Positions 1 to 6,086 of a stretch of DNA of 8,970 bases are shown piece by piece (position 1 is the stretch's first letter; the number at the start of each line of letters is the position of its first letter). The stretch spans positions 1 to 8,970 of the forward strand of contig JBGPIK010000286.1 of assembly GCA_041484845.1 (NCBI GenBank), written 5' to 3'. This DNA is from JBGPIK01 sp041484845. Lineage in GTDB: Bacteria > Desulfobacterota > Binatia > UBA9968. Below the pieces are notes generated by a model. It was not told the DNA's origin and made no database searches. It worked only from the letters and a program-made list of their open reading frames with translations. Made by a program: the position numbers and the translations under genes.

Positions 1-1
1 C

Positions 2-298
2 GAGGGAACGTATTTGATATTTGCGGATGAAAAACGCGCAAAAGAACTGGTCGGCAAAATATTTAAAACCAGCGAGAGCAAGATTATCGATGCCGGTTAC
101 AACGCCTTTAAGCAGGTGGTCCCCTTGGACCCGCTGCCGTCTCAGGCCGGCGCGGAACATGTCTTTGAACAGTTGCAGGCCATAGGACCTGCGATCGGCA
201 GTAAAAAACTGGACGATCATATCGATAACAGTATCCCCGCGGCCCTTAAGAAGGAAGGATTTTTCGCGGAGTTAAGCCGGCAATATAAGGTACAGTAA
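2..298 (+). CDS. ABC transporter substrate-binding protein, NMT1/THI5-like, C-terminal fragment (cut by window edge)
   Basis: This reading frame is already open at the window edge (E-G-T-Y-L-I-F-A-D-E...), so the gene starts outside the window and only about 98 C-terminal residues are seen. An internal TTG at 14 is not the true start. The fragment has the usual ending of NMT1/THI5/SsuA-type periplasmic binding proteins: a helix-rich tail (DEKRAKELVGKIFKTSES), a proline-containing linker (VVPLDPLPSQAG), and a final block DDHIDNSIPAALKKEGFF. That block parallels the family's common 'IDN..V..LE.SGF' ending, and the neighbour on the opposite strand has a similar one (YDNSFVKALDDSGF). Members normally capture a small ligand for an ABC importer; the ligand cannot be told here. 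The class assignment is fairly safe; orthology is not. Confidence 0.7.
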   Translation, partial: EGTYLIFADEKRAKELVGKIFKTSESKIIDAGYNAFKQVVPLDPLPSQAGAEHVFEQLQAIGPAIGSKKLDDHIDNSIPAALKKEGFFAELSRQYKVQ

Positions 299-313
299 CT
301 TACCTGAGTCATT

Positions 314-349
314 GGCGCAGTTTTTATAAACCGCGGGTTCCGATGCGCC
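314..349. terminator. Inverted repeat between convergent genes, possible bidirectional terminator
   Basis: GGCGCA (314-319) pairs perfectly with TGCGCC (344-349) around a 24-nt loop. The loop itself holds a small palindrome, AACCGCGGGTT, and a run of five T. It lies in the 61-bp gap between two converging stop codons, where a shared terminator is expected. The stem is short and the T-run is inside the loop, so this is not a textbook intrinsic terminator. Confidence 0.3.
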
Positions 350-359
350 TTCATGCCGG

Positions 360-1352
360 TCAATCATTCCCAAAAAGGGCGGTTATAAACCCCGAGTCGT
401 CCAGCGCTTTGACAAAGCTGTTGTCGTAAAACTTTTCCGCATCGGCCTGACGGGCGGCGTCTCTTTTCGACAATTTCAAGGCCTTCTCGACGATTTCCCG
501 CGTGACGTAAGGACGGGTGGGGGTAAAAGGAATGCTGGTGCGGTAACTTTCCATGAGAACGTCGCGATCGCTGATGCGCGCATATTTGCCGATGACTTTG
601 AGCGCGTACTCCCGGTCCTGCCGCAGAATAGCCAAACCTTCGAGATAACTTTTGAAGAAGTTGAGAACCGTCTCACGATTTTGCCGTAACCAGCTCTCCT
701 TGCCGACCAAGCCGCTGTAGCCGAAGGGCATTTTCATTTCGATCAGATTGATGATTTCCTTAAAGCCAAGTTTCTGCGCGACTAAGCCGTTGGGCGGAGA
801 AATGATCGCCGCGTCGACGATCCCTTTCACGAGTGATTGCACGAGCGCGTCGGTGCCGCCGACATAGACGATTTTGTATTCGTTCTCTTTCAAGCCGAAG
901 TGGCCGAGAGCATCGCGGACGCCGTAGTCGGAGGCGGAGCCCGCTACGCTCGCGGCGATGACTTTTCCTTTCAAATCGGTTGGGCGTTGGAGCGTGGGTT
1001 TCCCGAAGATCTGAAAATAGTAGTAATTGTAAAACGCCCCGATGACGACGAGGCCGGCGCCGGCCAGTCGCGCATCGACCCCCGACGCGATGTTGAAGCG
1101 CCCGAGCTGAATGGAATCCGATTCGAGCGCCATCGCGATCTTCGAACCGCCGGTGAGGTAAATAAGCTCGGTCTCGATGCCGTATTTTTTGAAGATCCCT
1201 CTATCCTCGGCGGTCCAGAGCGGCGCCTGAGTTGCCGTGATGGCGCTGTAGCCGATGCGCAGCTTGGTTGCGGCGAAAAGGGGAGGGAGAAAAGATAACT
1301 GAAAGATAATGCCGGCTGCCCAAACGCAAAGGTGAATTGTCCATCTCTTCAT
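360..1352 (-). CDS. ABC transporter substrate-binding protein, NMT1/THI5 (SsuA/TauA-like) family
   Basis: This is a complete 330-aa protein, the usual length for the family. The ATG at 1352 is preceded by GAGGAG (1361-1366 on the minus strand) with an 8-nt spacer, so the start is well supported. Residues 1-27 look like a Sec signal peptide: M-K-R-W, a hydrophobic core, then PLFA before ATK, with no lipobox cysteine. The mature N-terminus (LRIGYSAITATQAPLWTAED) is typical: a beta strand, then a ligand-loop 'APLW', then 'RGIFKKYGIE'. PTDLKGKVIAAS.AGSASD (124-142) is the second characteristic block, and the tail YDNSFVKALDDSGF ends the fold. It should bind a small organic ligand in the periplasm for an importer. 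No permease or ATPase is adjacent, so the ligand (sulfonate, pyrimidine precursor, aromatic acid or other) cannot be inferred. It converges with another family member at 298. Confidence 0.85.
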   Translation of the reverse strand: MKRWTIHLCVWAAGIIFQLSFLPPLFAATKLRIGYSAITATQAPLWTAEDRGIFKKYGIETELIYLTGGSKIAMALESDSIQLGRFNIASGVDARLAGAGLVVIGAFYNYYYFQIFGKPTLQRPTDLKGKVIAASVAGSASDYGVRDALGHFGLKENEYKIVYVGGTDALVQSLVKGIVDAAIISPPNGLVAQKLGFKEIINLIEMKMPFGYSGLVGKESWLRQNRETVLNFFKSYLEGLAILRQDREYALKVIGKYARISDRDVLMESYRTSIPFTPTRPYVTREIVEKALKLSKRDAARQADAEKFYDNSFVKALDDSGFITALFGND

Positions 1353-1473
1353 GATGATTTCTCCTCGACCACGGTTACAACCTAGGTGATAGAGTCATAG
1401 TTCGATCATCGGCGGTCTCAGAGTATTGGGCTCGGATCGATCCGTCAAGGGGAAAAGATCCCAATGAATAACC

Positions 1474-1491
1474 ACGCAGCAAGCTGCGGGG
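1474..1491. repeat. 18-bp direct repeat, copy 1 (ACGCAGCAAGCTGCGGGG)
   Basis: The sequence is identical to 1624-1641, 150 bp downstream in the same orientation. It contains a compact inverted repeat, CGCAGC-AA-GCTGCG, so each copy could fold as a tight hairpin. Short GC-rich palindromes like this commonly occur dispersed in intergenic DNA (REP-like). With only two copies in view the family cannot be defined. Confidence 0.7.
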
Positions 1492-1529
1492 TATCAGAAC
1501 TCGGCGATGAGATTTGTCTTAAAGGCGTC

Positions 1530-1554
1530 ACCCCCGAACGTTTTTATCGGGGGT
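1530..1554. repeat. Perfect hairpin, 8-bp stem and 9-nt loop (ACCCCCGA / TCGGGGGT)
   Basis: ACCCCCGA at 1530-1537 pairs exactly with TCGGGGGT at 1547-1554 around the loop ACGTTTTTA. No T-run follows the stem, so it does not read as an intrinsic terminator for either strand. It sits 20 bp from a second hairpin of the same geometry, which suggests a repeat element made of paired palindromes rather than a transcription signal. Confidence 0.6.
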
Positions 1555-1574
1555 CCAGTTCCGAACCCGCCTGG

Positions 1575-1599
1575 ATTCCCGCTTAAAACATGCGGGAAT
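1575..1599. repeat. Perfect hairpin, 8-bp stem and 9-nt loop (ATTCCCGC / GCGGGAAT)
   Basis: ATTCCCGC at 1575-1582 pairs exactly with GCGGGAAT at 1592-1599 around TTAAAACAT. The motif 'GGATTCCCGC...GCGGGAATGAC' resembles dispersed palindromic repeats that I recall from many environmental proteobacterial genomes; that resemblance is from memory, not from a search. It is probably part of the same repeat block as 1530-1554. Confidence 0.6.
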
Positions 1600-1623
1600 G
1601 ACGGACTTCGGATCGGCTACTTA

Positions 1624-1641
1624 ACGCAGCAAGCTGCGGGG
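1624..1641. repeat. 18-bp direct repeat, copy 2 (ACGCAGCAAGCTGCGGGG)
   Basis: This is an exact second copy of 1474-1491. The pair flanks the two hairpins, so the layout is repeat, hairpin, hairpin, repeat within about 170 bp. The flanks outside the 18 bp differ (GTATCAG against GAATCGA), so only this core is conserved. Confidence 0.7.
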
Positions 1642-1647
1642 AATCGA

Positions 1648-1716
1648 CCCACAGAGATTGAAGATCGTCAGGTTGACGCTTCCTTCGTTGCTAAGTTAAA
1701 AGAAGCGCTGAAATAG
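1648..1716 (+). pseudogene. Possible C-terminal remnant of a decayed gene
   Basis: Directly after the repeat block, one frame reads PTEIEDRQVDASFVAKLKEALK and then a TAG stop at 1714-1716. The pattern 'D-A-S-F-V-x-x-L' resembles the 'D-N-S-F-V-K-A-L' tail of the substrate-binding protein at 360-1352, so it could be the end of a related gene destroyed by repeat insertion. The fragment is only about 22 codons, there is no start, and chance is not excluded. Confidence 0.2.
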
Positions 1717-1781
1717 GAAATAGCCGCTAATGATGGTCGGGCGAGTAACCCACGGATCGGTCAGAAAGAGAGAACCAAGTC

Positions 1782-3530
1782 ATGTTCACACAAAAATGGA
1801 AAACATCCGAGCGCAAGTATGACGTGGTCATCGACCGCGACATCCGTATTCCCGTTCGCGACGGCACCCTTCTGGTCGGCGACCTTTTTCGTCCGGCCAC
1901 CCCGGGAAAGTTCCCGGTGATTCTGGGATGCCATCCGTACAACTGCGAGGTCCAGACCGCGCCGCTTCGTCCCATCGGCTATGGGAATCTGCGCGGCTAT
2001 ATAGAGGCCGGCGATCCGGCGTTCTTCGTGCGCCGCGGTTATGTGCAGGCCGTCGTTAACGTGCGCGGGACGGGAAAATCGCAGGGGCAGTATCAGATGA
2101 TGGGCCCTCTGGAAGTGCAGGACGTGTGCGACGCAATTCAGTGGCTGGCGAATCAGCCGTGGAGCGACGGCAATGTCGGAATGTTTGGCGTCTCTTATTT
2201 CGCCTGGCTACAACTGCAGGTTGGAGCGCTCAATCCGCCCCATTTGAAAGCCATCTTTGCGCCGTGGGGCGCGACCGATTTTTACCGCGACGTTTTTTAC
2301 CACGGTGGCATTCTGGCCCATGGGTTTCTTCGTCACTGGAGCCTGAATTGGGATAATCCCCGACCGCTGAACTGGTATCGTGAGAAAAAGGGTGAAGCGC
2401 AGTATCGCCGCGCCATTGACGCCGCGCTCGCAGAAGAGGACATCATAGCCGTGGCCGATTTGCGCCAGGCTCTGGAAAATCCTGAAAAGGGGAAAAATGC
2501 CGCCGTGGTCGACGTGATTTTAAATGCTCTCGACGGCGAGTACTACCAGGAAAGGAACGTTAACTACGAGGACGCGCGCACACCCGCCTTCCTGGGCGCG
2601 TGCTGGGGCATGTATGGGCTCCATCTACCCGGAGCGTTTCGCACCTGGAAAAAATGGCGAGGCCCAAAAAAGATGGTTATCAGTCCGCCGCTCTATTTGG
2701 ACCGGCCTGTCTATCAATATCAATATGAATCGCTGCGCTGGTACGACTACTGGTTAAAGGGCATCGAGAACGGGGTTATGGATGACCCGCCCGTCCGCCT
2801 GTTTATCTTGCCGACTGCGGAATGGAAGAGCGCCAAGGACTGGCCGCTAGCGGAAACCCGCTGGACGCCGTTTTACTTGCATGCCGGAGGATTGCTGAGC
2901 GAGCACGAGCTCTGGCCCAACGAGGGGTGCGACAGCTTTAACGATTCTACCTTCTCGCACGGAGAGCTGACGTACTGGACTCCCGCGCTCGTCGAGACCA
3001 CTGAATTGATCGGTCCTGTGGTCTTGAACCTTTATGGATCGAGCAGTGATCAAGAGATGTTCCTGTTTGCCACCCTGCTACTCATGGAGCGCGATGGACG
3101 CGTGCACGAGCTGACGAGGGGTTGGCTAAGAGGATCGCAGCGGGCTTTGCGCTCGGATTCGGAACCGTGGGATCCGATTCTCGCTCACACTAAGCGGGAG
3201 CCGCTGGAGCCGGGTAAAATCTACGATCTCAGCTTCGCGATGATTCCTACGGCGCGTCTGTTTCAAGCGGGTGAGCGTATCGGCGTGCGGCTAAAAGGAG
3301 CGGACGACGAAAAAGCCGACAGCCGGCTGCAACAGATAGCGCGCGGATGCCTGTGGCGGCAGAGTCCTTGGCGGATGACGGTCTACCACGAAGAATCTCA
3401 TCCCTCCCATGTTTTGCTCCCGATTACTCGTGGAAATTTAGTCGGGACGTTCCTTTCCGGCGGAGAGCTCCCGGATATTGAGCCTGGTGAGAAACCCTAC
3501 GCCAAATTTCATCGGCCGAAGCATGTGTAA
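1782..3530 (+). CDS. CocE/NonD family hydrolase (peptidase S15 / X-Pro dipeptidyl-peptidase fold) with non-canonical catalytic triad
   Basis: This is a complete 582-aa protein of normal family length. The ATG at 1782 has only a weak purine-rich ribosome site (AAAGAGAGA, 1765-1772). Residues about 15-330 form the alpha/beta-hydrolase S15 domain: IPVRDGTLLVGDLFRP at 23-38, VNVRGTGKSQGQY at 92-104, and the nucleophile elbow GMFGVSYFAWLQ with Ser138. Residues about 335-560 fit the PepX_C jelly-roll domain (PVRLFILPTAEWKSA onward). Family members cleave esters or amides, for example cocaine esterase, glutaryl-7-ACA acylase and X-Pro peptidases. The segment where relatives carry the catalytic Asp ('SW.DQGLH.RG') reads ACWGMYGLHLPG here, with Met277 at the Asp position. 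The usual His-Gly after the next strand is replaced by SPPLYLDRP. No signal peptide is evident, so it is probably cytoplasmic. The substrate is unknown and activity is uncertain. Confidence 0.85.
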   Translation: MFTQKWKTSERKYDVVIDRDIRIPVRDGTLLVGDLFRPATPGKFPVILGCHPYNCEVQTAPLRPIGYGNLRGYIEAGDPAFFVRRGYVQAVVNVRGTGKSQGQYQMMGPLEVQDVCDAIQWLANQPWSDGNVGMFGVSYFAWLQLQVGALNPPHLKAIFAPWGATDFYRDVFYHGGILAHGFLRHWSLNWDNPRPLNWYREKKGEAQYRRAIDAALAEEDIIAVADLRQALENPEKGKNAAVVDVILNALDGEYYQERNVNYEDARTPAFLGACWGMYGLHLPGAFRTWKKWRGPKKMVISPPLYLDRPVYQYQYESLRWYDYWLKGIENGVMDDPPVRLFILPTAEWKSAKDWPLAETRWTPFYLHAGGLLSEHELWPNEGCDSFNDSTFSHGELTYWTPALVETTELIGPVVLNLYGSSSDQEMFLFATLLLMERDGRVHELTRGWLRGSQRALRSDSEPWDPILAHTKREPLEPGKIYDLSFAMIPTARLFQAGERIGVRLKGADDEKADSRLQQIARGCLWRQSPWRMTVYHEESHPSHVLLPITRGNLVGTFLSGGELPDIEPGEKPYAKFHRPKHV

Positions 3531-3604
3531 AACCGTTTCGTTCTTCGTCGCGCTGGAGTAAATAATAAGTGAGGGCGGAGGGGAGAAATGACCCGCCGGC
3601 CCAA

Positions 3605-3621
3605 GCCCCGATAGGCGGGGC
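3605..3621 (+). terminator. GC-rich hairpin downstream of the hydrolase
   Basis: GCCCCG (3605-3610) pairs exactly with CGGGGC (3616-3621) around ATAGG, 75 nt after the hydrolase stop codon. It is placed where a terminator is expected, but the run that follows (ATGTATT) is not a clear U-tract. It also abuts the MITE-like element at 3626, so it may belong to the repeat rather than to the gene. Confidence 0.3.
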
Positions 3622-3625
3622 ATGT

Positions 3626-3879
3626 ATTCAACCCGGATTCGGCAGTTAGAAGTTGACGCAGGGAGCAAGGTGGGAGCCCTCCGTAGCGAAAGCAATAGGC
3701 CACGACCTCTAAGAAGTTTGAGACCAGCGGTGCCGTGAGTGATATCCGTAACCCGCTTGCAACAGATTGCCAAGCACCAAAAAAGACTTTGAACCAGCGC
3801 AGGTCGGTGCCTTCGCTACTCCAGTCTCACACCTTGCTCAGCCAACACTGTAACTTCAACTGCGGAATCCGGGTTCAAT
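3626..3879. mobile_element. MITE-like element, copy 1 (254 bp, terminal inverted repeats)
   Basis: The left end, ATTCAACCCGGATTC-GGCAG (from 3626), matches the reverse complement of the right end, ATTGAACCCGGATTCCGCAG (from 3879), and the match continues as GTTAGAAGTT against GTTGAAGTT. This gives imperfect inverted repeats of about 28 bp. The same ends and a nearly identical inner block (3769-3793, starting GCCAAGCACC and ending GACTTTGAA) recur at 6087-6337 in the same order, spacing and orientation. There is no transposase and no credible internal gene, so this is a non-autonomous or deleted insertion sequence. Target-site duplication is not obvious. The parent family is not identified. 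Confidence 0.7.
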
Positions 3880-3894
3880 GCGCGGGTTGCAAGC

Positions 3895-4074
3895 GTGGAG
3901 TTTTTGCTACAACACACCGTGGTGGTTTTCTTCTTGACAGCCGTCACGAAGTTGCCATATTTTGTGCGGCACTACACGGTTGGTCCTTGGATACGTCACG
4001 GCTTTGATCATATCCGGTCGCGCGCATTGGGTGTTGTCAAGCGGGTCTTTCTTAATCAACCGGAAGGGAATTAG
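3895..4074 (+). other. Unassigned 59-codon open frame, possible C-terminal gene remnant or small protein
   Basis: Immediately right of the element a frame opens from GTG 3895 to TAG 4072-4074. It encodes a protein-like sequence: VEFLLQHTVVVFFLTAVTK, then PYFVRHYTVGPWIRHGFDH, then IRSRALGVVKRVFLNQ. It has a hydrophobic N-terminal stretch followed by an aromatic and basic tail. There is no good ribosome site, and the frame also stays open leftwards into the element. It could be the tail of a gene cut by the element, a short membrane peptide, or chance. I do not recognise a family. It overlaps the predicted promoter at 3934-3963, so both cannot matter equally. Confidence 0.2.
3934..3963 (+). promoter_or_regulatory. 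Sigma-70-type promoter candidate for the glycosyltransferase-SDR operon
   Basis: A perfect -35 hexamer TTGACA lies at 3934-3939. An 18-bp spacer leads to TATTTT at 3958-3963, which matches TATAAT at 4 of 6 positions; the shifted CATATT with a 16-bp spacer is an alternative. Transcription would begin near 3970, leaving a leader of roughly 145 nt before the proposed TTG start at 4114. It lies just outside the right end of the MITE-like element and is the best promoter-like string in this gap. Confidence 0.4.
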
Positions 4075-4113
4075 GTTGCACGCCGTCCGTGACCTAGTTG
4101 CGAATTAAATTTT

Positions 4114-5298
4114 TTGTCTGAAGCGTCCGTGACAGCGCACACCAACGCACGTGATTCGCGCCCGTTACGAATCGCGCTGGTAGCGCCACTTGTGACGCCG
4201 ATTGCCCCGCCGTTCCTGGGAGGTGCGCAGGCGCTGCTGCACGACTTGGGACTCGGGCTCGCGAAACGCGGTCATCACGTAACGCTTTTCGCGGCTAGCG
4301 GATCGCGCTTTGAAGGATCGGTAGAAAGCGACCTGGCCGATAAGTTGACCGTGGCGGAGGTACCGATTAAGCCAGGCGAGTTAAGTCCGGCGGATTTTCA
4401 GGCGCGCAGCTCCGGGCAAGCCGGGACTGACCAAGCGTTTTTCCGGCAGGGTGAGCTTTTCTTGCAAACGTTCTTAGCCATAAACAAGGCTAACCCTCCT
4501 TTCGATATCGCACATGCACATGCTTTTGACTGGCCGGCTTTCGCACTGGGTCCACTTTCAGCCGTGCCGGTAGTGCATACGGTTCATCTCCCATCGTTGG
4601 ATCGAAATATTAATGCCATTATCCGCGCGACTTACGAGAAGACCGGGAGCAGCCGTGCGGTTACCGTCTCAAAAGCATGCGCTCAAACCTACGCGGCCGA
4701 CTTTTCTTTTGATCGCGTGATTTACAATGGTATCGATACGGCTGCGATACCCTTGGGTATGGGCGGCGGCGGTTTTTTGCTCTTCGCTGGTCGGATGTCG
4801 CCTGAAAAGGGACCGGACCTGGCGATCCAAATTGCTAAGCAAGCTAGAAAACGGCTTGTGCTAGCGGGTGGAATTTACGACCAAGCATTTTTTGACGAGA
4901 AGATCGCGCCAGCCCTCAAAGAGAACAGCGATGTGTCTTATGTGGGGATACTCGAGCGAGAGAATCTATATCGTTTGATGAGTCAGGCGGAGGGGCTGCT
5001 TTTTTGCAGCAGGTGGGAAGAAGCTTTTGGGCTGGTGTTGGTCGAAAGCATAGCGAGCGGAACGCCGGTGATCGCCTGGAGGCGAGGGGCCGCGCCGGAA
5101 ATCGTCAGCGAGGGCGAGACCGGGTTTTTACTTAATTTCATGGATGTAGAAGGAATGGCCGGGGCGGTTCGGCGGCTTGGGGAACTTGACCGGTCCGAGG
5201 GTCGGCGCCAAATCGAGGCGCGCTTCAGCCTGAATAAAATGCTTGACGACTATGTTAATTATTATTGCGAGGTCATCGCGAGATGCCGGATGCTTTAA
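4114..5298 (+). CDS. Glycosyltransferase family 4 (GT-B fold)
   Basis: This is a 394-aa protein of normal GT4 length. The N-terminal acceptor domain (about 17-205) opens with LRIALVAPLVTPIAPPFLGG, and GGAQ at 36-39 is the glycine-rich acceptor loop; DIAHAHAFDW at 131-140 is the next conserved strand. The C-terminal nucleotide-sugar domain (about 218-385) shows GRMSPEKGPDLAI with Arg227 and Lys232 for donor phosphates, and the E-x7-E motif at Glu303 and Glu311 within WEEAFGLVLVESIASGTPVI. These mark a retaining transferase using an NDP-sugar, probably at the cytoplasmic membrane or in the cytosol. The start is uncertain: TTG 4114 follows AATTAAATTTTT with no ribosome site, and GTG 4129 is an alternative; no in-frame ATG precedes the core. 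Its 3' end overlaps the SDR gene, so the two are translated together. Sugar and acceptor are unknown. Confidence 0.88.
   Translation: MSEASVTAHTNARDSRPLRIALVAPLVTPIAPPFLGGAQALLHDLGLGLAKRGHHVTLFAASGSRFEGSVESDLADKLTVAEVPIKPGELSPADFQARSSGQAGTDQAFFRQGELFLQTFLAINKANPPFDIAHAHAFDWPAFALGPLSAVPVVHTVHLPSLDRNINAIIRATYEKTGSSRAVTVSKACAQTYAADFSFDRVIYNGIDTAAIPLGMGGGGFLLFAGRMSPEKGPDLAIQIAKQARKRLVLAGGIYDQAFFDEKIAPALKENSDVSYVGILERENLYRLMSQAEGLLFCSRWEEAFGLVLVESIASGTPVIAWRRGAAPEIVSEGETGFLLNFMDVEGMAGAVRRLGELDRSEGRRQIEARFSLNKMLDDYVNYYCEVIARCRML
5268..5272 (+). promoter_or_regulatory. Ribosome binding site that fixes the SDR start
   Basis: CGAGG lies 10 nt before ATG 5283, inside the last codons of the glycosyltransferase gene. 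It favours ATG 5283 over the in-frame TTG 5265, which would add six residues ahead of the normal SDR N-terminus. The arrangement implies translational coupling. Confidence 0.5.
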
Positions 5299-6017
5299 AG
5301 AACAAAATAGCAATCGTGACGGGAGCAGGCCGCGGCATTGGAGCCGCCACGGCCAGGCTATTTGCTCAACAGGGCGCAATGGTGGTACTGGCCAGCCGCA
5401 GCGACGTCGAAGTCGAGGCGGTCGCAGAAGAAATAAACCGCCAATTTAAAACACGTCGGGCGCTGGCGGTATGTATGGATGTGAGTCACGAAGACCAGGT
5501 GAAACGCCTCTTTGAGACAGCCAAGGCGAGTTTTGGTCCTCTCGATATTCTAGTCAATAACGCGGCTGTGGTTGAAGTGCGGGACTTCGTAAATATGGAC
5601 GTATCGACCTGGGAAGCAATAATGGCTGTAAACGTTCGGGGCGCGTTTTTGTGCTGTCGCGAAGCCTTCCGCGAGATGATCGCTGCCGGGAAAGGTGGCG
5701 CGATTATCAACATGACGTCGCTCTCTGGAGTGCGTGGGCCGGAAAAATTCAAAGGGTTAAGCGCGTATGTCGTATCGAAGTACGCGGTACTGGGCCTGAG
5801 CGATATTTTGGCGGTAGAGGGAAAGTCTTATGGCATTCGAGTGAACAGTATCGCGCCGGGAGCGGTCGATACGTCGATGTTAAGGAAGGCGGCGCCCTTT
5901 TTGAAAACCAAAACCCGTGCGGACGATATCGCTAAGACGATTTTTTTTCTGGCTGATGACGGACAATCGGGACATATTTCAGGGGCTAATGTCGAAATTT
6001 TCAGCAATGAACCTTGA
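5283..6017 (+). CDS. Short-chain dehydrogenase/reductase (classical SDR, FabG-like)
   Basis: From ATG 5283 the protein has 244 aa, the standard classical SDR size. All hallmark residues are present: TGAGRGIG (13-20) for the dinucleotide, NNAA (92-95), Asn117 in AVNVRG, Ser146 in MTSLSG, and Tyr162-x3-Lys166 in AYVVSKYA. IAPGAVDTSM (190-199) is the usual post-catalytic loop. Ser39 and Arg39-region residues after the second strand (LASRSD) suggest an NADP(H) preference, which is inference. It catalyses NAD(P)-dependent oxidation or reduction of an alcohol/ketone pair. The overlap of 16 bp with the glycosyltransferase suggests it acts on the same product, for example on a sugar or on an acyl or polyketide-like aglycone. 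FabG in fatty-acid synthesis is less likely because no other fab gene is adjacent. Confidence 0.9.
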   Translation: MPDALKNKIAIVTGAGRGIGAATARLFAQQGAMVVLASRSDVEVEAVAEEINRQFKTRRALAVCMDVSHEDQVKRLFETAKASFGPLDILVNNAAVVEVRDFVNMDVSTWEAIMAVNVRGAFLCCREAFREMIAAGKGGAIINMTSLSGVRGPEKFKGLSAYVVSKYAVLGLSDILAVEGKSYGIRVNSIAPGAVDTSMLRKAAPFLKTKTRADDIAKTIFFLADDGQSGHISGANVEIFSNEP

Positions 6018-6086
6018 CGCTGCCGGGTCGAAAATCGGGGGCGGTGTCGGCAAACTTTTCGCGGGCAGCTAAAAGACCGGTTGGTG

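Larger units (their letters stand above)
1353..1781. other. Repeat-rich intergenic region between divergent genes
   Basis: This 429-bp stretch separates the leftward substrate-binding protein from the rightward hydrolase, so it should hold both promoters. I found no convincing sigma-70 pair. A weak minus-strand TTGACG lies at 1448-1443 without a good -10, and a 10-bp palindrome GGATCGATCC lies at 1434-1443. The centre is taken up by two copies of an 18-bp repeat and two hairpins, listed separately. The open frame across 1507-1716 runs straight through these hairpins and is not a credible gene, apart from its last roughly 20 codons. Confidence 0.6.
3531..4113. other. Intergenic region holding a MITE-like element, a possible coding remnant and a promoter
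   Basis: This 583-bp gap has no full gene. From left to right it contains a GC hairpin after the hydrolase, a 254-bp element with terminal inverted repeats, a 59-codon open frame with protein-like composition, and a TTGACA-type promoter for the glycosyltransferase operon. Each is listed separately. Longer open frames crossing the element on either strand run through its inverted repeats and look spurious. Confidence 0.6.

Noticed and set aside
837..1298. A 153-codon open frame antisense to the substrate-binding protein gene
   Set aside because: It lies wholly inside a strongly supported gene, is rich in Arg/Asp/Glu as expected from the complementary strand of GC-rich coding DNA, and has no family features.
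1530..1599. The two hairpins as intrinsic terminators
   Set aside because: Neither is followed by a T-run in either direction, and both lie upstream, not downstream, of the flanking genes.
1507..1716. A 69-codon ORF in the repeat-rich gap
   Set aside because: It reads through two perfect hairpins and a copy of the 18-bp repeat, so most of it is repeat DNA; only the last about 22 codons were kept, as a doubtful remnant.
3438..4007. Open frames on both strands crossing the first MITE-like element
   Set aside because: They overlap the hydrolase end or run through the terminal inverted repeats, and they have no recognisable domain or ribosome site.
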